Source: Deltaproteobacteria bacterium (GTDB lineage: Bacteria; Desulfobacterota; Desulfobacteria; Desulfobacterales; SURF-15). From it: a stretch of DNA of 11,142 nt. The position numbers were made by a program, and so were the translations under genes. Positions 7,069 to 11,142 of this stretch are shown in pieces (position 1 is the first letter of the stretch; each line of letters starts with the position of its first letter). The stretch lies in the NCBI GenBank assembly GCA_024644775.1, contig JAHEHB010000163.1, forward strand, positions 1 through 11,142, in the 5' to 3' direction. The notes beneath the pieces were generated by a model. The model did not search any database. It saw nothing but the letters and a program-made list of their open reading frames with translations, and had not been told where the DNA came from.

Positions 7069-8155
7069 GGCGCCTCGTAACATCTTTACCCTGATGCTGG
7101 AGCCGGTCAAGACCTGCAATATCCATTGTCGGTACTGTTATTCAGATCTGGCGCACCAGGAAGTCATGTCATTTGAAATAATGACTGCAGCCATCCATGA
7201 AGCCGTCACCTATGCCAGAGAGAATCGGTTCAACTCCATGCACCTTATCTGGCATGGCGGTGAGCCCCTGCTGGCCGGCCTTGATTTCTTCCGGGCTGCC
7301 GGGGCCGAGATTGCCGCCCACAGATTGAACATTTCCATTCAACAGTTTATCCAGACCAACGGACTTTTGCTGGATAAGGATTTCTGCCGCTATTTCAGGG
7401 ATGAACGGATAGAGGTGGGCATCAGCCTGGATGGCCCGAAAAAAATCCATGACGCAATGCGGATAACCCGGGACGGAAAAGGCACCCATGGCCAGATCAT
7501 GGAAAAACTGGTCCTTGCAAAAACCCATGGGCTGCCTTTTGGTCTCTGCATGGTGGTCACCCCCCACTGTTTAGGCCGGGAAAAAGAGATCTACCACTTC
7601 TTCAAAGCCTTAGGCACGCCCTTCAGGACCAATCCCGTGATTCCCCCCTTTCATGGGCAATACGCCACGAATGTCATGCTCGAGCCTATGGAATACGGCC
7701 GCTTCATGTGCCGGCTTTTTGATGAGTGGATCAAGGCGAAGACCGATCGGGTCCCGGTTTCTCCCCTGGACAGTTACCTTCTTAGCCTGGTGAGTGGGAC
7801 GTCCCCGGAATGCCAGCATCAAACCTCCTGCATCGGCAACCGCATCGGCGTCCGCCCGGATGGCACCCTGGTCCTGTGCAGCCGGTTCCAGGTCCAATGT
7901 CTCGGCCATATAAGGGTAAACACGTTGCGGGAGATTTTTGATACCGCGACCTGTACCGCTCTTGACCGACGGAACAGCAGCCTGCGATCTTGCCGGGCTT
8001 GTATCAATCGGGAGATCTGTCACGGTGGCTGTCCCCACAATGCAGTTGTTTTCTCAGGGGATACCATGATCAAGGATCCACTGTGCAAAGATTATCAAAT
8101 GATCTACGACCATATTCGTCGAGAGTTGCATGAAGAATGCCACGGGGCCGCATAA
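7061..8155 (+). CDS. Radical SAM/SPASM peptide maturase 2
   Basis: A 364-residue protein. ATG 7061 is chosen because CAGGAA lies about 9 nt upstream and the N-terminus (MDKAPRNIFTLMLEPVKTC) is normal for the family. It overlaps the end of maturase 1 by 8 bp, which suggests translational coupling. The cluster motif is CNIHCRYC (C19, C23, C26), followed by LIWHGGEPLLAGLDFF. The SPASM region is complete: C257-x15-C273, then C311-x2-C314-x5-C320-x3-C324, and C342. Shared stretches with maturase 1 (WHGGEPLLAG, SLDGPK-IH, GREKEI) show the two are paralogues, probably from an old duplication. Possible roles are a different subset of triads, a second reaction, or a heteromeric enzyme with maturase 1. 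The sequence does not decide among these. Confidence 0.9.
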   Translation: MDKAPRNIFTLMLEPVKTCNIHCRYCYSDLAHQEVMSFEIMTAAIHEAVTYARENRFNSMHLIWHGGEPLLAGLDFFRAAGAEIAAHRLNISIQQFIQTNGLLLDKDFCRYFRDERIEVGISLDGPKKIHDAMRITRDGKGTHGQIMEKLVLAKTHGLPFGLCMVVTPHCLGREKEIYHFFKALGTPFRTNPVIPPFHGQYATNVMLEPMEYGRFMCRLFDEWIKAKTDRVPVSPLDSYLLSLVSGTSPECQHQTSCIGNRIGVRPDGTLVLCSRFQVQCLGHIRVNTLREIFDTATCTALDRRNSSLRSCRACINREICHGGCPHNAVVFSGDTMIKDPLCKDYQMIYDHIRRELHEECHGAA

Positions 8156-9857
8156 CGCCCGTAATGCTTATCTTTTCGGGTTGATCCGCCAGTACAGAAA
8201 GCCGATTCTCTTGATCCTGGCCATCCAAGCGGGATGTGCGGTGCTCATGTCCCTGCAGCCCCTGTTTTTCCAGCGTATTGTCAGCCTGGCCATAAAAGAG
8301 GCTTCTTCTGCGCTCTTGCCGAAAGGCTTGACGCCCATTGCCGCCTTGGCCCTCATCTATCTGGCCGTTACCCTGCTCCGGGGCATCGGGGGTGCCATTG
8401 CCTGCCGTTTTTCCTCAGACCTGCTCAAGCAGATCCAAGTGGCTTTTTTTGAAAAGCTCAACCAGCTTCCGCTGCAGTATTTCCAAAATCAGCCTGCAGG
8501 GGAGTTCATGACCAAATTCAATACCGATGTCAGCCAGACCCAGGCCTTGATTTCCCACCTGTTGCCCATGGCCCTTCGAGAGTCTGTGATTATCTTAACT
8601 GTGATCGCCATCCTCTCTTGTGCCTGCCCAATCGGGTTAACAGCCCTTGCAATCCTGATTGTTGTGGTGACAGCCTTTTTGATTGTTAAACTAAACATGA
8701 TACTGGAAAGATATGCTCAGGAACAGCGGACCAAATGGGCTGATATCAATCGCGTGCTGGATGAAACCGTCCAGGGGATCGATACCCTTAAGATCTTTGC
8801 CAGGGAAAAGGAAAGAAACCAATATTTTGAGGACAAGACGGCATCCTTCAGGCATCTTTCGGTCAGGGCAGGTGTCATAGCCAGCATTTTTTCCCCCGTG
8901 ATTGACCTGTTATCAAAATTCGGCGGGCTTTTCCTCGTTTTTGCAGCCTATTTCATGATAACAAGGGAGGGCATCCTGACCGACCAATTTCTCTTGTTTT
9001 TCTTCTATGTTGGCCTGCTGGAGGCTTCGATATCCGCCCTGATCAACAACCTGTCCAATATCCAGCCTCAAATTGTCAGTACCGGCAACCTGTCCGTCTT
9101 TTTCAGTCAGTTCCCTGAGAATGCTGAAGAACCAGACAATTCCCTGTCCATTGATGCGCCTCTTGACATTGAGATCAGTGACCTCTCTTTCTCATATCCA
9201 GGGGGGCGGATGCTCTTCAATCGGGCCAACCTGTCTATCCCGGCTAGAAGCATTACTGTCATTCATGGCCCCAGCGGCAGCGGTAAATCCACCCTCATCA
9301 ATCTCCTGCTACGGTTTTATTCTCCCGATGCCGGGGAGATCCTGTTGGGTAATTTGGATATTTACCGCTTCTCCCGGGCGCAAATACGAAAAAAGATCAG
9401 CGTGGTCACCCAATTCCATTATATTTTTAACGAAACCCTTAAACAGAATCTGGCTATTGCCAGACCCGGAGCCAGTGACAAGGAAATTTGGGAGGCCCTG
9501 GAAAAAGCCCAGCTTGGAGATTTCCTCCGCCGCCTTCCCAAGGGAATCCTTGAAATCTTGGATCCCAGAGGAAAAGGCATCAGCGGCGGAGAAAGACAGC
9601 GGATTTGCATTGCCAGGCTCCTGCTTAAAAATTCACCTGTCATCATCCTGGACGAACCCTGGTCCAGTCTTGATAAGGTTCCTCGAGAGCTGCTAATTGA
9701 ACTTATCAACCGGTGGAAATCCTCTGCCACCATCCTGATACTCTCCCACGGATTACCAGCCTCTTTGGATGCGGACCAGGTCTATAATCTGGTACCCGAA
9801 AAGGGCATCTTTGAAGCAGGAAAAACGAGAAGGCCACTACCTCCATGTCCGACCTAA
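8130..9857 (+). CDS. ABC exporter (fused membrane and ATPase domains)
   Basis: A 575-residue half-transporter. The membrane domain (about 15-310) has six hydrophobic segments, starting at PILLILAIQAGCAVLMS, with the usual exporter coupling segment (PLQYFQNQPAGEFMTKFNTD). The ATPase domain has Walker A GPSGSGKST (380-388), Q-loop Q428, signature ISGGE (484-488, slightly off LSGGQ), Walker B with D508-E509, D-loop SSLD and switch H540. All catalytic residues are present, so it should be active as a dimer. It has no N-terminal C39 peptidase domain, so it cannot cut a Gly-Gly leader itself. ATG 8130 overlaps maturase 2 by 26 bp, placing it in the same operon. It probably exports the modified Trp-rich peptide or gives self-protection. 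This role is inferred from context. Confidence 0.9.
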   Translation: MKNATGPHNARNAYLFGLIRQYRKPILLILAIQAGCAVLMSLQPLFFQRIVSLAIKEASSALLPKGLTPIAALALIYLAVTLLRGIGGAIACRFSSDLLKQIQVAFFEKLNQLPLQYFQNQPAGEFMTKFNTDVSQTQALISHLLPMALRESVIILTVIAILSCACPIGLTALAILIVVVTAFLIVKLNMILERYAQEQRTKWADINRVLDETVQGIDTLKIFAREKERNQYFEDKTASFRHLSVRAGVIASIFSPVIDLLSKFGGLFLVFAAYFMITREGILTDQFLLFFFYVGLLEASISALINNLSNIQPQIVSTGNLSVFFSQFPENAEEPDNSLSIDAPLDIEISDLSFSYPGGRMLFNRANLSIPARSITVIHGPSGSGKSTLINLLLRFYSPDAGEILLGNLDIYRFSRAQIRKKISVVTQFHYIFNETLKQNLAIARPGASDKEIWEALEKAQLGDFLRRLPKGILEILDPRGKGISGGERQRICIARLLLKNSPVIILDEPWSSLDKVPRELLIELINRWKSSATILILSHGLPASLDADQVYNLVPEKGIFEAGKTRRPLPPCPT

Positions 9858-9905
9858 AATGTTGTTTGTATTTTTAGATGTCTCTACTTGCCAATGGGAC
9901 TATTT

Positions 9906-10704
9906 TTAAGGAGGGTTACACCCAACCATGCACACCTTATTGACGGCCTGGTTGGGAATTTTATTGATTATGGATACCGCGTAGCCGGCCCCGTAGCCGT
10001 TATCGATGTTCACCGACGGTGGCACCGTTGGCACAGGAATTCAGTATGATGAGTAGGGCCGCCAGGCCACCGAAACTGGCGCCGTAGCCGATGCTTGTCG
10101 GTACTACGATCACCGGTTTGTCGGTGGATCCTGCCGTAATGCTATGTAGGGCTCCGTCCATGCCGGCCACGGTCACCAGCACGCTGGCGGCCTGGATCTT
10201 CTCCCGGTTGGACAGTATGCTCTGAATGCCCGTTACACGCACATCAGTAAGCCGCTCCACCCGGTTGCCCATCACCTCGGCGGTGACGGCCGCCTCTTCG
10301 GCCACCGGGATGTCCGAGGTGCCGGCGAACATGACCAGGATCGTCTTTCGTGTGGGTGTCACCGCCTTGCGGTTCATCACCACGATGCGGGCCGCCTATT
10401 GGTATTCAACCCGGTCGCAGATGGTCTTCAGCGCGTCATAGACCTGGCGGTCAGCCCGGGTGGCCATAATGTTGGCGTCTTTTTCCAGCAACCGCCGGGC
10501 GATGCCCACAATCTGTTTAACTGTCTTGCCCGGGCTGAATATTGTCTCCGGGTGACCGCTGAGATGGGTTCGACGGTGGTCCACCATAGCGTAGCCCAGG
10601 TCCGCATAAAGTAGATCCTTCAGTGTGTACAGCGCGTGATCCACGGGCATTGCGCCGTTCTTCACATTTTCCAGCAGTTCTTTTAAAACATCTGCATTCA
10701 TCAT
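9906..10704 (-). pseudogene. larB: larB remnant (LarB, nickel-pincer cofactor biosynthesis)
   Basis: LarB carboxylates nicotinic acid adenine dinucleotide in synthesis of the nickel-pincer cofactor of lactate racemase and related enzymes. The minus frame from ATG 10704 or 10701 shows LarB/PurE-like sequence: HRRTHLSGHPETIFSPGKT early, then [32 protein letters not shown] and [17 protein letters not shown]. Two lesions break it. TAG at 10398-10396 falls between VEYQ and AARIVVMN. One extra base near 10014 shifts the frame after NSCANGATV, and the true ending ([22 protein letters not shown]) resumes in the next frame and stops at 9908-9906. Repaired, it would be about 265 residues, close to the usual 250. 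No larC or larE is present in the window. It converges with the ABC gene, leaving 48 bp between them. A sequencing error could explain one lesion but less easily both. Confidence 0.85.
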
Positions 10705-10784
10705 ACAGGCCTATTGAGATTAAGGTTGATAGACTGAAGGCTGAAGGGATTTAGTCCCTTACACTTAAATTTGATTTAATCACG
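10705..10784. other. Intergenic region upstream of larB remnant with two small dyads
   Basis: No gene is seen. AAGGGA (10744-10749) and TCCCTT (10755-10760) form a small hairpin with a 5-nt loop. TTAAAT (10765-10770) and ATTTAA (10774-10779) form a perfect AT-rich dyad with a 3-bp centre, about 70 bp before the larB start, where an operator or promoter element could lie. The function of both is unknown. Confidence 0.3.
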
Positions 10785-10822
10785 AAAAAAAGGCCGTCTC
10801 ACCCGGCGGGTGAGACGGCCTT
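10785..10822 (-). terminator. Intrinsic terminator of the gene at the right edge
   Basis: A 15-bp perfect stem (10790-10804 with 10808-10822, core GGCCGTCTCACCC) closes a 3-nt loop. On the minus strand it is followed by seven T residues (the A run 10785-10791 on the plus strand, partly inside the stem). It lies about 30 bp after the stop of the minus-strand gene at 10854, and the T run is only on that side, so it serves that gene and insulates larB from it. Confidence 0.93.
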
Positions 10823-10853
10823 CTCACATTTCAACGGTTACTAGCGTCAGGCG

Positions 10854-11142
10854 CTATTTCCCGGCTCTGCCATCGTCGCAGGCATCATCGGCACCGATAC
10901 GGCCGGAGTGCTCGGCAGTGCCGGACAGGACACAGGCATCACTGTCGTCACCCGCAGCGGCCAGCTCGCCCGACGGCTGGGCAGGCTCGTATTCAACCTC
11001 GGCCATGCGTTTGAGCGCAGTGTAGCGATCGGCGAACTCCGCTTCCAACCGGGTGTGCAGGCGCTTGGCCTCCTCCGGGAAGAGCATCTGCAAGGCTGCG
11101 TAGCGCACCTCACCGGCGAGAAATTCCTGAATGCTGCCGTCC
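10854..11142 (-). CDS. C-terminus of an enzyme, possibly pyruvate:ferredoxin oxidoreductase (cut by right edge)
   Basis: The minus frame is open from the right edge to TAG at 10856-10854, giving 95 residues. The first half (FLAGEVRYAALQMLFPEEA, then RLEAEFADRYTALKRMAE) resembles the C-terminal helix of large pyruvate:ferredoxin/flavodoxin oxidoreductases, where 'xxRxxxLxxxxPxxA...RYxxxKxLA' is usual. That enzyme turns pyruvate and CoA into acetyl-CoA and CO2 in anaerobes. The identification is from memory of this pattern and is tentative. The last 45 residues form a low-complexity Ala/Gly/Asp/Ser tail (from EPAQPSGELAAAGDDSD onward) that is not typical of the family. It might be a real extension or the result of a late frameshift. 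The gene is closed by the strong terminator at 10785-10822. Confidence 0.5.
   Translation of the reverse strand, partial: DGSIQEFLAGEVRYAALQMLFPEEAKRLHTRLEAEFADRYTALKRMAEVEYEPAQPSGELAAAGDDSDACVLSGTAEHSGRIGADDACDDGRAGK

Noticed and set aside
9921..9956. Inverted repeat CCCAACCA / TGGTTGGG as a terminator of the RiPP operon
   Set aside because: The loop is 20 nt and only a weak AATTTTATT follows. It lies inside the end of the larB remnant, so it is not supported as a terminator.

Overview
The window reads as accessory DNA from an anaerobic proteobacterial relative, most plausibly a sulfate-reducing Desulfobacterota member. This rests on family content only: a larB remnant, a probable pyruvate:ferredoxin oxidoreductase C-terminus, and a large STAND ATPase paired with a TIR protein. 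There is no rRNA or other direct taxonomic marker.

Layout. (1) 1-677, minus strand: a possible small operon of an amber-interrupted 95-codon frame, a 60-aa hypothetical protein, and the N-terminus of a DUF192-like exported protein cut by the left edge. (2) 902-5605, plus strand: a conflict/signalling cassette with an amber-interrupted small protein, a TIR protein with an apparently intact catalytic Glu, and a 1035-aa nSTAND NTPase with one membrane helix and C-terminal TPR repeats. (3) 5670-9857, plus strand: a compact RiPP cassette with a 55-aa precursor whose C-terminal half is almost entirely tandem Trp-X-Asn, two overlapping radical SAM/SPASM enzymes, and an ABC exporter. (4) 9906-10704, minus strand: a larB pseudogene with an in-frame amber codon and a frameshift. 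(5) 10785-11142, minus strand: a strong intrinsic terminator and the C-terminus of an enzyme cut by the right edge.

The main discovery candidate is the RiPP cassette. The precursor has its own Shine-Dalgarno site, a charged helical leader and a core of eight W-X-N triads (nine Trp in 26 residues), and it stops right after the last Trp. W-X-N fits the three-residue motif used by three-residue-cyclophane-forming radical SAM/SPASM enzymes. Two such enzymes follow, and the first has His where a canonical SPASM Cys is expected. The exporter lacks a C39 peptidase domain and no leader protease is visible.

The TIR/nSTAND cassette runs into the RiPP cassette with a 64-bp gap and no visible terminator, so co-transcription is possible. 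A functional link is conjecture.

Three reconstructable genes carry an in-frame TAG. Simple decay is the default explanation, and it is clearly so for larB, which is also frameshifted. Amber readthrough in the genome is worth a check.
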